The notes beneath the pieces are model-generated. The model was not told where the DNA came from. It did no database searches and saw only the letters and a list, made by a program, of their open reading frames with translations. A DNA stretch of 64,000 bases, taken from positions 62,001 to 126,000 of the forward strand of contig JAVKOQ010000049.1 of NCBI GenBank assembly GCA_031835245.1, in the 5' to 3' direction. Positions 36,257-46,668 of this stretch are shown piece after piece. How positions within the stretch are numbered: position 1 is the stretch's first letter; each line of letters starts with the position of its first letter. A program made the position numbers and the translations under genes. Source of the stretch: Balamuthia mandrillaris (taxonomy: Eukaryota; Discosea; Longamoebia; Balamuthiidae).

Positions 36257-37074
36257 CACAGAGGACCTGTGAGAAACCAAGCAAGAATATTCGATTAAAG
36301 GGCCAACCGTATTTGTTGTGAAGAACTCGCAGCACCAGCGTTAACTCACAAATGCTATCCAGCAGCCCATTCCACCGCCTACGGTTAGCATCTTGCATTG
36401 GTTTTATCGCTTTTTTTTGTGTGTTTGGTGGTCGTTTTTGAACGTGAGCGAGTTTGAGTTGAGTGTGTCTTCACGAGAAAAAGTTAAAAACAAACAACCC
36501 AGGGGGGATACATACGCGTGCCATCATCCTCGAAGTAGGGGTACCAGGCATGGCCACAGTCAAGCGGGAGGGCCAGTGGGGCCGTGAGTGCCAGTGCACA
36601 AGTCTGCGGGAGGCTCATCGCTTCCGCCAGGCGAGCGAACTTGGTGTGGTCGTCCCCAAGGCCATGGAAGAGCAGCAACAGGTTTTCGTTTTGGCCGTCC
36701 TTGCTTGGCACCCACTGAAACTGTGGAAACACGTTGGGAAAGTCCTCTTTTCGTGGCGCCTGCTTTCTCTTTTCTCGCCAGTAGTCCGCTGTGCAAAGCT
36801 GCGGCGGCACTGCATGCGCGTGCGCAGCTGCGGCTGGAGATGATGATGATGATTGGGTGTGGTCGATGACGTTTTTGGGATGGGGCGGCGCCGCTGGCGA
36901 GTCTGGCGGTTTGCACGAGGCTCTGTGCGCTGGCCACGCTTTCTTTTGGCACGCTTGGCCGCAGTACCAGGCCTGCTTGCACCTGCCGCAGCGCAGCAGG
37001 CCCTGCCCAGGCGGGCTGGCGCAGCAGAAGGAACAGCTGGCGGTGGTGCGCCCAGCTGCTGCCGCTTGCTCCAT
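35659..37074 (-). CDS. MYND zinc finger fused to acyl-protein thioesterase-like hydrolase
   Basis: Start ATG at 37074. Residues 14-54 form a MYND finger with all eight ligands in order (Cys14, 17, 29, 32, 38, 42, His50, Cys54), a protein-binding module. After a linker comes an alpha/beta hydrolase of the phospholipase/carboxylesterase (APT1) type: LLLLFHGLGDDHTKFARLAE (oxyanion loop), then NRIFLLGFSQ with GAVVAVNLAL across an intron. That gives the GFSQG nucleophile elbow. HGKDDEMHP supplies the Asp, and GKGHQMP the His of a Ser-Asp-His triad. Two introns: one ends at an AG near 36390; the other splits GFSQ from GAV and holds a (CT)n tract at 36211-36252. The predicted reaction is hydrolysis of thioesters such as palmitoyl-Cys. 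The MYND fusion is unusual. Confidence 0.82.
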
Positions 37075-37077
37075 CGC

Positions 37078-37295
37078 TGAATAATTTTGAAATAAAATAT
37101 TCAAAAAATTAATAAATGATAATTATTTTTTGAAGTAAAATAATCAAAAAATCATTCCATCTATTAAATTTTTCCTGGAAACCGAATTATTATCCATAAT
37201 TTCAGGAATTTATCTAAATCGCAGCAAAAGATAAGAAGCTGGCCAGATCTTCTGTAACTTTCACTCCTCCAAGGAACCTCGGAACCATCCACACC
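37078..37295. promoter_or_regulatory. AT-rich divergent promoter region
   Basis: 218 bases between two divergent start codons. It is very AT-rich, with repeated AAAATAATCAAAAAAT-like words at 37083-37165. No canonical TATA box can be singled out. Confidence 0.4.
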
Positions 37296-39095
37296 ATGTG
37301 CGAGTACGTGAAGGAGTTTGCTGGCACGGAGGACAAGGAGTACGATGCCGCGGTGACAGCTTTGATAGACCACGTCAAACGGGACAGCGGCGAGTTTCAA
37401 CCCTCTGAGCTGTATTCTCGGCTGGAGGACCGCAAGTTCGTGGACCAAAGCCAACGTCGCTCCCTCTTCAAGACCCTCGCCGACTCGGAGACCTTTCGCC
37501 TCTCTCAGCTCGTGGTGGACCGGCTGAACGCCGCCGACGAGCAGTTTTTCTACTTTCTGGTCAAGAACAACGTTACCCACATAAAGTATGGCCAAGGCGA
37601 CTTCTTCTCAGCGCATGAGGACTACTTGAGCCTGACCACCAACATGCTGGAGGAGTACACGCTCTTGCTCTGTGCGGACGCCGACTGCGAGGGCGGAGAG
37701 ACCATCTTCCACTTGAACAAGTTCTTCAAGCACGCCTCACGTGCCTCCGTGACTCCCAAGCAAGCAGTTCTCTTCCGCAAGGACATAACCCATGAGGGAG
37801 CCCCTATCACTCGCGGTTACAAAGAGATACTAACGTTCAACCTTTGGGCCACACGAAAGGATTTTGGCGGCATCGTCGCCGTCACTTTCGAGGACCACGA
37901 GGGCGTCTATGTCATGCCGAAAGCCAACGTCATGAACCTGCCGAACAACAGCCTGGCTGGTCACATTCGGTTCAACGGGTTGGAGGAGCGGGTCATTGTC
38001 AACATCCACTTTGGTAGCGGGGAGGCCTCCGCCTCTTCTTCTTCTTCTTCTTCTTGCCCTTCGCCACTCACCTTTGAGAGCTTCGAGATTGTTTACAGGG
38101 TCATCATGCGGATGTATATAGATATAGAGAAACTGGACTTGCAGTTGTTGGACTACTTCAACATCGAAGCAAAGAACGTGTTGTTGGACGTCAGCCCATC
38201 GCCTTCTGCGTTGGATGAGGATGCAGCAAAGCGGTGGTCTCCGTTGTATAACGCCAAAGCCACCAAATCGGCTTTGCTCTCCCTGCAGGAGGACATCCTG
38301 CTGACTCCGTCTCCCGAGGTCATGGAGTACATATGCCACACCTGCGTGGCACCCAACCACCTGCCCTACCTCCCATTCCTCACCGTTTGGATTGAGGGCT
38401 TCTACAGCTATGGTGGAGAAATGACTGGCACGCCTGCCCTCAAGTTCTCCATGGAGCCCGTCTTTGCTGCTTTCAGCCAGGCTAACAACCTGTGGAAGTT
38501 CGTTCCGTTGGTGACCAGGGGCACGCCCTTCTTCGATTCAACAGACAAACCCTTTTGGAGTGTTTTCACGAACCACGGGAAGGAGCAAGTCCGCCAACAG
38601 TTGACACAGCCTAGACCAGTTCGATTGGTGGAGCATTATTCAAACACGGGTACCAAAGAGGACGGCGCCCTGGTTTTGGAGAGTGATGATGGGTGGCACT
38701 CGGAAGGACCTCGCGTTCACTACGGTTTGGAGGTGGCTTGCCCTGAGCTGACCACCAAGACTATCCTTGACCTCCTCCTGCGGCCCCCAACTGATCAACG
38801 AGCGTTGGAAGGCGTGCTTATGGGTGGGCTCTTTCCAGGCACCTCCTTCGAAGGCCCGCACTACAACCTGGACTGCGAGGGCAAGTCCTACCTCACCGAC
38901 AAACACTTTGAGGCGGTAATCAACCACATCTCCGATGCTCAGTTCTTTGAGAAGCTTAAACAGAAGCTGGCCAAGAACGAAGTCTCCCTCAACTTTCCGC
39001 AACTGGGCCACTCTTTCGAACACAACTTTTGCAACGAGGATGTCTACGGACAGCTCTCGCTCTCCCTCATCTCTGGATTCGTTCGGATGGCCTAA
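37296..39095 (+). CDS. Prolyl 4-hydroxylase-like 2-oxoglutarate/Fe(II) oxygenase
   Basis: 599-residue single-exon protein. The double-stranded beta-helix core carries the facial triad: His107 and Asp109 in FFSAHEDY, His166 in DITHEGAPITRG, with Lys176 (GYKEILTFNLW) placed to hold 2-oxoglutarate. The fold region IKYGQGDFFSAHEDYLSLTT and the strand GGETIFHL match P4H-type enzymes. The C-terminal 350 residues (VIMRMYIDIEKLDLQLLDYF and onward) are not recognised and may bind substrate. There is no signal peptide, so an ER collagen-type role is unlikely. The compact intronless GC-rich gene contrasts with its intron-rich neighbours, which could reflect transfer or retroposition; this is inference. 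The substrate is unknown. Confidence 0.8.
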   Translation: MCEYVKEFAGTEDKEYDAAVTALIDHVKRDSGEFQPSELYSRLEDRKFVDQSQRRSLFKTLADSETFRLSQLVVDRLNAADEQFFYFLVKNNVTHIKYGQGDFFSAHEDYLSLTTNMLEEYTLLLCADADCEGGETIFHLNKFFKHASRASVTPKQAVLFRKDITHEGAPITRGYKEILTFNLWATRKDFGGIVAVTFEDHEGVYVMPKANVMNLPNNSLAGHIRFNGLEERVIVNIHFGSGEASASSSSSSSCPSPLTFESFEIVYRVIMRMYIDIEKLDLQLLDYFNIEAKNVLLDVSPSPSALDEDAAKRWSPLYNAKATKSALLSLQEDILLTPSPEVMEYICHTCVAPNHLPYLPFLTVWIEGFYSYGGEMTGTPALKFSMEPVFAAFSQANNLWKFVPLVTRGTPFFDSTDKPFWSVFTNHGKEQVRQQLTQPRPVRLVEHYSNTGTKEDGALVLESDDGWHSEGPRVHYGLEVACPELTTKTILDLLLRPPTDQRALEGVLMGGLFPGTSFEGPHYNLDCEGKSYLTDKHFEAVINHISDAQFFEKLKQKLAKNEVSLNFPQLGHSFEHNFCNEDVYGQLSLSLISGFVRMA

Positions 39096-39510
39096 CGGAG
39101 TGTAAACAGTGATGTTGTTTTAGTTTTTTAATGAATTCATGTCGACGATAAGGTTAAATTTCAATGAAATCTCGCTTTAAAGGAGGAATTAACCTTTCTT
39201 CGTTTTCGGAGTTTTTGAAAAATCTACGTGGGCCAATGGGGTGCAGCGACGTTGAAATACAGGATTGGTACACGTCTGCCCGGAGTTAACCTGCTTTTTT
39301 TTTGTTAATTATATATAGGTGACATCACAAACGGAAAAAAAAAAGGACAAGGAAGAAAGTGAACAGGAAAGAAAGAAAGGACGAGTCTAGCGGCGGCCTT
39401 TACCTCTCCCTTTTTCTCTGCACTTTTTTTTTTTATTTTTCGTTATTTATTTATTTTTCACCACACCACACCACACAACACAACACTTTTTTTCACAACA
39501 ACACAACAAC

Positions 39511-41517
39511 ATGAAGAGCCACTACGCGAAAGTAGCGGTCTTGGTACTGTTTTTGGGAGCGTTGGCGGTCTTCGCTCAGGAGACGGAAGAGGGGGAAGAA
39601 CAGAAGGCCAGCGGAACCGTCATCGGTATTGACTTGGGTACCACCTACTCTTGTGTGGGTGTTTGGAAGAACGGACGAGTGGAAATTATTCCCAACGACC
39701 AAGGTAACCGTATCACGCCCTCCTACGTGGCGTTCACCGAGAATGGCGACCGTCTTGTCGGAGAGGCTGCCAAGAACCAGGCCACCCTCAACCCCGAGAA
39801 CACCATCTTTGACGTCAAGCGTCTGATCGGAAGGAACTTTGATGATGCCTCTGTGCAGTCCGACATGAAGCTTCTCCCCTACAAGATTGTGAACAAGGGC
39901 GGCAAGCCTCACGTCTCCATTACCGTCAAGGGTGAGACCAAGGTCATGCCCCCTGAGGAGGTGTCTGCCATGATCCTCGCCAAGATGAAGGACGTTGCTG
40001 AGGCTTACCTCGGCAAGAAGGTGGCCGGTGCCGTAGTCACTGTCCCCGCCTATTTCAACGACGCTCAACGTCAGGCCACCAAGGACGCCGGCGCCATTGC
40101 TGGCTTGAAAGTGGAGCGTATCATCAACGAGCCTACCGCCGCTGCCATCGCCTATGGCCTCAACGAGGACAAGAACAAGGAGAAGACCATCCTTGTGTTC
40201 GACTTGGGAGGTGGTACCTTTGACGTCTCCCTCTTGAGCATTGACGGAGGAGTGTTCGAGGTCATTGCTACCAACGGAGACACCCACTTGGGAGGAGAGG
40301 ACTTTGATCAGAGGGTCATGGCCCACCTGCTCAAGCAGTTCAAGAAGAAGACAGGTCTGGACGCTGGCGGCGACAAGAGAGCCCTTCAGAAGCTCAGGCA
40401 GGAGGCCGAGAGAGCCAAGAGGACCCTCTCTACCGCCACCTCTGTCAACATTGAGATCGAGCCCTTCTTTGGCGGTGAGCCCCTTCAGGAGACCCTCACT
40501 CGCGCCCGTTTCGAGGACCTCAACTTGGACTTGTTCAAGAAGACGCTGAAGCCAGTGCAACAGGTCTTGGAGGACTCTGGACTTCAGAAGCACGAGATTG
40601 ATGAGGTGGTACTTGTGGGTGGTTCCACTCGTATTCCTAAGGTTCAACAGCTCCTCAAGGACTTCTTCAACGGCAAGGAGCCCAGCCGCGGAGTTAACCC
40701 CGATGAGGCTGTCGCCTATGGCGCTGCCGTGCAAGGAGGCATCCTCAGCGGCGAGGAGGACACTGAAGCAATCGTTGTGTTGGACGTGACCCCTCTTAGC
40801 GTTGGTATTGAGACCGTTGGCGGAGTGATGACCACCCTCGTGGAGCGTGGAACCCTCATCCCCACCAAGAAGAGCCAGACCTTCTCCACCTTCCAGGATA
40901 ACCAGGACCGTGTCCTCATCCAAGTTTTCGAGGGTGAGCGTGCCATGACCAAAGACAACCACTTGTTGGGCAAGTTTGAGTTGGCTGGAATCCCTCCTGC
41001 TCCTCGTGGTGTGCCCCAGATCGAGGTCACTTTTGAGATTGACGTCAACTCTATCCTCCATGTGTCTGCCGTGGAGAAGGCCTCTGGCAAGGTTGAGTCC
41101 ATCACCATCACCGCCGAGCAGGGCCGTCTCTCTGAGGAGGAGATCCAACGGCTAATCCGCGAGGCTGAGGAGGCCCGCGACGAGGACAAGAGGCTTAAGG
41201 ACACCGTCACCGCCCGTAACAACTTGGAGAGCTACGTCTACCAAGTGCGCAACACCATCAACGACGAGGAGAAGCTCGCCGGCAAGTTGGACGCCGACGA
41301 CTTGGAGACCATCCAGACCGCCGTGAGCGAAGCCATCGAGTGGTTGGATGATCACCTCCACGCCGACAAGGAGGACTACGAGGAGAAGCAGAAGGAAGTG
41401 GAGAATGTGATCAACCCCATCTTCACCAAGCTCTACCAAGGAGCTGGTGGTGCTGGTGGTTTCCCTGGAGGCCCTGGCGGCTTTGCTGAGGATATGCCCA
41501 GCCATGACGAACTGTAA
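39511..41517 (+). CDS. HSPA5: BiP, ER-lumenal HSP70 chaperone
   Basis: 668 residues, intronless. Signal peptide at residues 1-22 ([16 protein letters not shown]). The nucleotide-binding domain has the HSP70 signatures [35 protein letters not shown] and [20 protein letters not shown]. The substrate-binding domain and helical lid follow. The chain ends in HDEL, the ER retrieval signal. It folds secretory proteins and buffers the unfolded-protein response. Codon choice is strongly biased to C/G-ending codons, as expected of a highly expressed gene. A TATA-like TATATATAGG lies at about 39310, some 200 bases upstream, after which the leader is T- and CA-rich. An opposite-strand open frame of 551 codons is a by-product of this codon bias. 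Confidence 0.98.
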   Translation: MKSHYAKVAVLVLFLGALAVFAQETEEGEEQKASGTVIGIDLGTTYSCVGVWKNGRVEIIPNDQGNRITPSYVAFTENGDRLVGEAAKNQATLNPENTIFDVKRLIGRNFDDASVQSDMKLLPYKIVNKGGKPHVSITVKGETKVMPPEEVSAMILAKMKDVAEAYLGKKVAGAVVTVPAYFNDAQRQATKDAGAIAGLKVERIINEPTAAAIAYGLNEDKNKEKTILVFDLGGGTFDVSLLSIDGGVFEVIATNGDTHLGGEDFDQRVMAHLLKQFKKKTGLDAGGDKRALQKLRQEAERAKRTLSTATSVNIEIEPFFGGEPLQETLTRARFEDLNLDLFKKTLKPVQQVLEDSGLQKHEIDEVVLVGGSTRIPKVQQLLKDFFNGKEPSRGVNPDEAVAYGAAVQGGILSGEEDTEAIVVLDVTPLSVGIETVGGVMTTLVERGTLIPTKKSQTFSTFQDNQDRVLIQVFEGERAMTKDNHLLGKFELAGIPPAPRGVPQIEVTFEIDVNSILHVSAVEKASGKVESITITAEQGRLSEEEIQRLIREAEEARDEDKRLKDTVTARNNLESYVYQVRNTINDEEKLAGKLDADDLETIQTAVSEAIEWLDDHLHADKEDYEEKQKEVENVINPIFTKLYQGAGGAGGFPGGPGGFAEDMPSHDEL

Positions 41518-42390
41518 ATTGTTTTTTTTTTCGACCCTTAAACTTCTTTCCTGTCTGCCTCTTCTTTCTTTTTTGTTCCCCGGTTCTGTTTTGTTTTTTT
41601 AATTTATTGTGAAGAAAGATAAAGGACGCTTTGACTTAAGAAAGCCTCTCATCTCCCATCTCTTTTCTGAGTCTCGCTGCTGAGGTTTTGTTAACTGACA
41701 ACACCGATGGTTGCTGATGGTAGTAGTGCTCCGTAGGCTGCACTCCTCGATTATACGTACTGCATCACCTATTGTTTGTAACACGGAAAGGAAACTGATA
41801 GTTTGCAGCATGCCCTTGACAATGGCGCCCATTGCCATATGAGAAAACGGCGGGCCGAGGAACATGAAAAGCTGCCCAACGAACGGCGTGTGTTTGTTTT
41901 AATCCCAACATGTTTTTCTGTTCTGGCCTCTCACACTACCCCACATTTTTGAGATGCTCCCAAGCAGCAGTGGCGAAAAGGTGCTACCACTTACAATTCA
42001 TGTCGTCATGATATGAAAATGAATTCGAGACGACATGAAAAAACTAGATGTTGCAGGTCAACTGCCGCAGCGGAGAAAAAAAGGGGAAAAGCGGCGGAAA
42101 AAAAGCAACCAGAAAAGAAAAGAAAGAGAAGAGACCCGTCGGCGGAGAGCGGCAATAGATTGCCAAAAAGCAGAACCACGGCGAAGGGGGTGAGCTTGAT
42201 GCTGGCACAGGAGCCACTATTTCATCTTTTGGAGAAGGGAGGAGTCGCTGAAATCATAGGAAGGACCAGCTCTCTGTAGTTATAGGCAATATTCATACGT
42301 ACACACACACACATTTCATAGCTAGTGCGGTAACCCACTTGGTATTCGATTTCAGTGCGTCTGCTCTGTGGCAGAAAACGAAAATAAAGA
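41518..42390. other. Spacer between BiP and the GNAT-like gene
   Basis: About 870 bases. A minus frame 41865-41599 begins with ATG (MFLGPPFSHMAMGAIVKGML) and a plus frame 42013-42279 is Lys/Arg-rich; neither has a recognisable domain. The shared motif CATGTCGTCATGA lies at 41999-42011, with an inverted GACGACATGA at about 42030-42040, so this is at least partly promoter. A (CA)n tract lies at 42300-42314. Confidence 0.35.
41999..42011 (+). promoter_or_regulatory. Shared CATGTCGTCATGA motif
   Basis: Exact 13-base match to the copies at 12679-12691 (minus) and 61054-61066. About 390 bases before the GNAT-like start. Confidence 0.4.
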
Positions 42391-43212
42391 ATGAGCCAAG
42401 GCCAAGGTCAAGGAAGAAAGAAGTTTCTCACCTCCGGTGCTCAGCTGTTCCAACCATGGACCACCCGTAACGGCATGACCGTCAAGCTGCGCTTCATGAA
42501 GGAGCTGGACATTGACGACATCATGATCATCCAAAGCGAGCGCTACCGAGTGGAGTACAGGGAGAGCAAGCAGGAGCTACGCGAGATGCTCGCCTTCTCC
42601 CCCAACTCCTGCTTCACCGTGGTCCAGATCCTGCCGCCCGCCACGCGAGGCAGCCGCCCTCAACGCACCCGCGCACGTCTGGCCCATCAACAAGAGCGCG
42701 TGCTGGGCTACACCGTGCTCTTTCCCTGGCGGCGTGACCTGGGCTTCCCTTGCAGCGAGGACGGCCTCGTGGCCTCCCTGGAGCAGAACGCGGAGGACGA
42801 GGACCAAGCGGAGGACAACAACGCGCTGAGGGCCTCCATCAGGGAGGCAAACAACAACAGACGGCGGGCCATGGCCACGGCCGAGGACCCCCTCCGCTTC
42901 TCCGACTGCGACATTATGTTCCTCTACGACATGTGCTTGAGCCGCATTTGCAGGCGCACCGGCATAGGCCGTCGTCTGCACGCCCTTCACGTCTACGTTA
43001 CCAGGGCCTTTGGTTTTCGGGAGATCCTTGCCATCGCCGTGCAGGGCTCCTTCGAGATGCGGCACCGACACCTGGGCTGGCAGCTGCTCTCGGACGTGGC
43101 GCCCAAGGGCTACGGCACGGAGGCCCGCCCCATGATATACCGCCTTAGCGACGAGGAGTTTCGTCCTGCCGTCAACCAACCCTACTATGAACGACAAAGG
43201 GCTGCTCTTTGA
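42391..43212 (+). CDS. GNAT-like acetyltransferase domain protein
   Basis: 273-residue intronless protein. MTVKLRFMKELDIDDIMIIQ resembles the first strand and helix of GNAT enzymes. RICRRTGIGRRLHALHVYVT matches GNAT motif A (R/Q-x-x-G-x-G/A), the loop that holds the pyrophosphate of acetyl-CoA. A helix-strand pair follows (FGFREILAIAVQGSFEMRHR), then LGWQLLSD. A charged insert (EQNAEDEDQAEDNNALRASI) sits between the N-terminal and motif A parts. Base composition is strongly GC-rich, like the intronless P4H-like gene. The substrate cannot be guessed. Family assignment is moderate because overall similarity is not tested. Confidence 0.55.
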   Translation: MSQGQGQGRKKFLTSGAQLFQPWTTRNGMTVKLRFMKELDIDDIMIIQSERYRVEYRESKQELREMLAFSPNSCFTVVQILPPATRGSRPQRTRARLAHQQERVLGYTVLFPWRRDLGFPCSEDGLVASLEQNAEDEDQAEDNNALRASIREANNNRRRAMATAEDPLRFSDCDIMFLYDMCLSRICRRTGIGRRLHALHVYVTRAFGFREILAIAVQGSFEMRHRHLGWQLLSDVAPKGYGTEARPMIYRLSDEEFRPAVNQPYYERQRAAL

Positions 43213-43394
43213 TCAGACTTGCTTTTTTTTTCTTCCTTCGCATTTTCTCTTCTCATTTTCTTCTTCTTGTTCTTCCTCTGTGCTCTTTCACTTTCTCTTC
43301 TCTGTTGATATGCCTGTGATTGTGCGAATAATGTTTTTGTTTTTTGTACTTGGGTCTTTGTTTGTTGTCTCGCGTTTACATACAGCAGCAATGG

Positions 43395-45193
43395 TTATGG
43401 ACCAGAGTGTACGTCGTTATCCTCAAAGGGCTCCTCTGGTGTTCGTCTCTTTCGGGACGATGACACCGCAGAGGCATTGTTTGTTTGCTCCGCAGGAACG
43501 TCCCCTTCTTGTTGTTGTTCTTCCTCTTGTTGGCTGTAGGAGTCGCTAGCTTGGTGTGCAGTGATGGTATCCTCCGTTCTAACAGAACGAATGCCATCCG
43601 TGACGACCACAAACGGCACGGTCTTGGCCTGCATGGATGGACATTTGAGGAGATGAGCATGTCGATGGCCGTCCTGCCAGTACAGGATAATACGGTTGGT
43701 GCAACTGTGGCCCCAACTCTCGCCCAAGGCTGGCACCAGCTGTCCTTTGTTGCCAGTAAGAGTGGAGGCTGTTATCTTGGTTGTGACTTGATTGATCAGC
43801 ACCACCTTTGTTTGTTTTTTTAAAAATGTAGTTGTTAGTTGCATGATGGTAGTGGTGAAAGGCGACAAACGCACCGCCACTTTGTATTGTTCGGCAATGG
43901 CGGTCAGGCTTTGAGCCATGTTGTTCAACAAACGGGTTCGGAGGAGGTAGTCCTCAAAGTCGTGCCGAAAGTGGAACGCCACACTGTCTAGTACTATTAG
44001 CTTTACCTGTTGGAGAGTGCAAAAAGTTGGAATAAGGAGAAATCGAGAACAGGAGAGAGAGGTGAGCTACTTCAGGATGCGCATCAAGGAATGCTGGTAG
44101 AACGTTGCACAGGGCTAGTTGTTCGATGTAGTCATGGACTCTGTACAAATGAACATTGGAAAGGATTCTTTGCATGCTTAGCGCCTCTAAAGCCTGTTTT
44201 CGCTCTGCGTTCTCTTCCGCCAACGTCCCAAGCCAGCGCAACATGGCATCAGCCATCTGAACCAAACGCTCTATCACAAAACTGCCCTCCGTATCTGGTG
44301 GTACAAAGCAAGAGTCAACATGACATTATCTCACAGGACATAACTGAAGAACAGGAAAATGAAAGATAAAAAACCAATATAAACACAAGCGCCTCCAGGC
44401 CCGCCAAACTCTTTTGGTATCTGAACAGAGGCAGCCAATTGCATTCTTTAACAAAAATGATATGGTAACAGAGAGTGAGTTAAAGAAATGGAGTCACGAC
44501 ATCCCTCGTGGTTAGCGAAGGCTGCAACTAACCCCATTTGAGTCTTGCCTATGCCTGGTACACCGCCTTTTTATACAGTTCATAGGAAAGGCAACTAACA
44601 TTATTATGCTTGGATGAAAGCTGCAACGAAACAAAGAGAAAGGAAGAAAGGAAGAAACGACAAGAAAGAACCACATACAAAACTCTGTGAGTTGGGAAGT
44701 AGGGACGCCCTGCCCTAACATCAAGTCAATGTCCTCACAAAGGGTGAATATGGACTGCCGCTCAGCCTCATTGAGTAGCTCCAACGCCGTCTTGCCTTGA
44801 CAACGCGAGGAGGAGAGCGACGAGGTAGAGCAAGCGGAACTTGGGGTAGACGTCGAGGCAGAAGAAGAAGATGCTGGTGATCCCGCCACACCTGCCGAGT
44901 AGTCCTTTATCGTACGCAGAATGCTCAGTGCGTCCTCATTGCTTACTTTCAACTCTAAGAAACAAACAAAATAAAAACAGATCAGAGAATAAAACAAAAT
45001 CAAAAGTAGCAACCAAAACAATCGAACCGGTGGCCAGGTCCAAAGGTCTGAGGCCATCAAAGTCGCTGACGGTGGTGAAACCCGCGGCAACGATCTTGTT
45101 CTTCAACGAAGGTGGAAAAGGGAAAGTGGTGATATCCCGTCCGCCAGGAGTCAACATAAACGCGGCGCTACCCTTGCTTTCTTTCTTCTTCAT
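43395..45193 (-). CDS. RAD51C: RAD51C-like recombinase paralogue
   Basis: Start ATG at 45193. The N-terminal helical domain includes LKNKIVAAGFTTVSDFDGL. Walker A is GGVPGIGKTQMG, whose exon ends at the phosphate loop. Then come DAMLRWLGTLAEENAERKQA, ILSNVHLYRVHDYIEQLAL, Walker B (KLIVLDSVAF), FRHDFEDYLLRTRLLNNMAQ and, after an intron at about 43801-43872, VVLINQVTTKITASTLTG and VPALGESWGHSCTNRIILYW. The FRHDxxDxxLRTRLLN and VPALGESWGH blocks are diagnostic of RAD51C. The C-terminus SSRKRRTPEE resembles the nuclear signal of animal RAD51C. Role: homologous recombination, strand-exchange mediator in BCDX2/CX3 complexes. Convergent with the GNAT-like gene. Confidence 0.92.
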
Positions 45194-45274
45194 TTTGGTT
45201 GAACTTCTTCCCGAGTTTTTTTAATTTCTAGGAAAAATTTGGGTGTTTATATTTCCATCAGACAAAAACTGTAA

Positions 45275-45345
45275 TGTAGCGATTGGGAATCGAACCCAAG
45301 GACTTTAATAGATCGCAGATCGCAATTCATCCAAAAGATCGAATG
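45275..45345 (-). tRNA. tRNA-like 3' half (possible tRNA pseudogene)
   Basis: On minus, TTGGGTTCGATTCCCAA (45299-45283) is a perfect 5-bp T-stem with a canonical T-loop/B box, followed by seven bases TCGCTAC and an A in the discriminator position. The matching 5' acceptor GTAGCGA, a clear D-arm/A box and an anticodon stem are not found in the expected 48 bases, which instead contain a GCGATCT tandem. Probably a truncated or decayed tRNA, or chance. Confidence 0.3.
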
Positions 45346-45537
45346 AAAAAATTGCAACGAACGCGAAGAAGAAGGAAAAATAGCAGAACCAAAGTATTAA
45401 ACTCAAAAAAAGTAGTGGAAAGAAGAGGAAAAAAAAAAAACGTAACCCCTTGCTTTGCCCCTGCTACCTTTTTTTTTTAATACTTTTGAAACAACAAAGA
45501 AAACCACACCACAGCAAAACAACACAAACAAACAGAG

Positions 45538-46467
45538 ATGGAGGGGAGTACTGCTCAGCCTGAACAACAACAACCACAGGAGGAACAGCAGCTGACGGAG
45601 GAGCAGCTGGCCTACCAGCAGAGGTTCGACAAAGCGGTGGACAACCTGTTTGCCTTGGAGAAGGCGGAGGACTGGCAGTTCCTCAAGGAAAACAGAGGCG
45701 TCAAGATCAGCAAAAAAGTCGTCCCTGGGAGCCCTGTACGTTTGTTTTCGTTCCCCTTCAAGCCCTGCATTTTTTTTTGGCTAACGAATTCGTTGTTTAT
45801 TTTTGTTTTTTTGGGAAAGGCTTCTCTGATGAGAGGCGAGAAGCTCATGGACTGTAGTGTGGAGGAGTTGAAGGCCATTCTCAGGGCTGTGGAAAGGCGG
45901 AAAGAATGGGATCCTCTCACTGCATCCTGCAAGAAGGTCAAGCAAGTCACTGACCTCTCTGCTATTGCCTACATTCAGTTTGTCACCAGTTGGCCTGGTT
46001 TGGCTTCTCCCCTCTTTTTCCTTTTCCTCGTTCTCTTCCTCTCGTCTTCTCTCTTCTCTCTCTCCCTCCCTCTCTCTCTCTCTCTCTCACTCTCTCGATG
46101 TAACGCTTTCTTATCTCGTCTTTCTCTCATTTCGAACATAGTATCCGTCCGTGATCTTTGCTACTATGCTTCATTCCGTACTTTGGAGGACGGAACCTTG
46201 GTCTTTGCCGCCTTCTCCGTGGAGGACAAGGCCTGCCCTCCCGTCTCCAGCAACGTGCGCGCTGACCTCTTGGCCAGCGGCTTCATCATCCGCCCATTGC
46301 AGGACCAAGAGGGCAAGTGTCATGTGACCTATCTCATCCAAGTGGATCTCAAAGGCTGGTTGCCGGGGTGGATCACCAACCTAGTCGGCGAGGAGGCCCC
46401 CTTGGTCTTGGACCGAATCCAACTGACCATCGACCGTGATAGAGCTGGCATTCAAGTCTCCCAATAA
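45538..46467 (+). CDS. START-domain lipid-binding protein
   Basis: Start ATG at 45538. After a Gln/Glu-rich N-terminus, three exons build a START domain: ALEKAEDWQFLKENRGVKIS, SVEELKAILRAVERRKEWDP, then SAIAYIQFVTSWP spliced in frame to VSVRDLCYYASFRTLEDGTL, and GFIIRPLQDQEGKCHVTYLI and VDLKGWLPGWITN. These correspond to the conserved W-D, P-V-S-x-R-D and the C-terminal helix. START domains carry sterols or phospholipids between membranes. Introns at about 45735-45819 and 45994-46141, the latter with a (CT)n tract. No membrane segment or other domain, so a small soluble carrier. About 215 residues after splicing. Confidence 0.85.
   Translation: MEGSTAQPEQQQPQEEQQLTEEQLAYQQRFDKAVDNLFALEKAEDWQFLKENRGVKISKKVVPGSPVRLFSFPFKPCIFFWLTNSLFIFVFLGKASLMRGEKLMDCSVEELKAILRAVERRKEWDPLTASCKKVKQVTDLSAIAYIQFVTSWPGLASPLFFLFLVLFLSSSLFSLSLPLSLSLSLSRCNAFLSRLSLISNIVSVRDLCYYASFRTLEDGTLVFAAFSVEDKACPPVSSNVRADLLASGFIIRPLQDQEGKCHVTYLIQVDLKGWLPGWITNLVGEEAPLVLDRIQLTIDRDRAGIQVSQ
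46060..46098. repeat. (CT)n tract in START-gene intron
   Basis: Pyrimidine on the sense strand. Two further (CT)n tracts at about 46480-46510 and 46566-46596 fall in the 3' flank of the same gene. Confidence 0.9.
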
Positions 46468-46475
46468 GCGACCTC

Positions 46476-46509
<34 letters not shown>

Positions 46510-46668
46510 TTCATTTGACCATAACCTTACCTAGAGCAAAGTTTTATTTATTTATTCAAGTCCTCTCTCTCTCTCTCTCTCTCTCTCGCTCTCTCTTCTC
46601 CCACCTCTTTTGTTGTTAACTTTTATACAGGAAACAAAGTGAAAGACAAAGCGAAGGGTGGATTTCTT

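Noticed and set aside
39493-41148. 551-codon open frame on minus, opposite BiP
   Set aside because: Long antisense frames are a known by-product of codon bias in HSP70 genes. The plus strand encodes an unmistakable BiP, and the minus product is low-complexity Leu/Gly/Val/His with no ATG context or domain.
42577-43197. 206-codon minus frame opposite the GNAT-like gene
   Set aside because: Antisense shadow of a GC-rich coding sequence.
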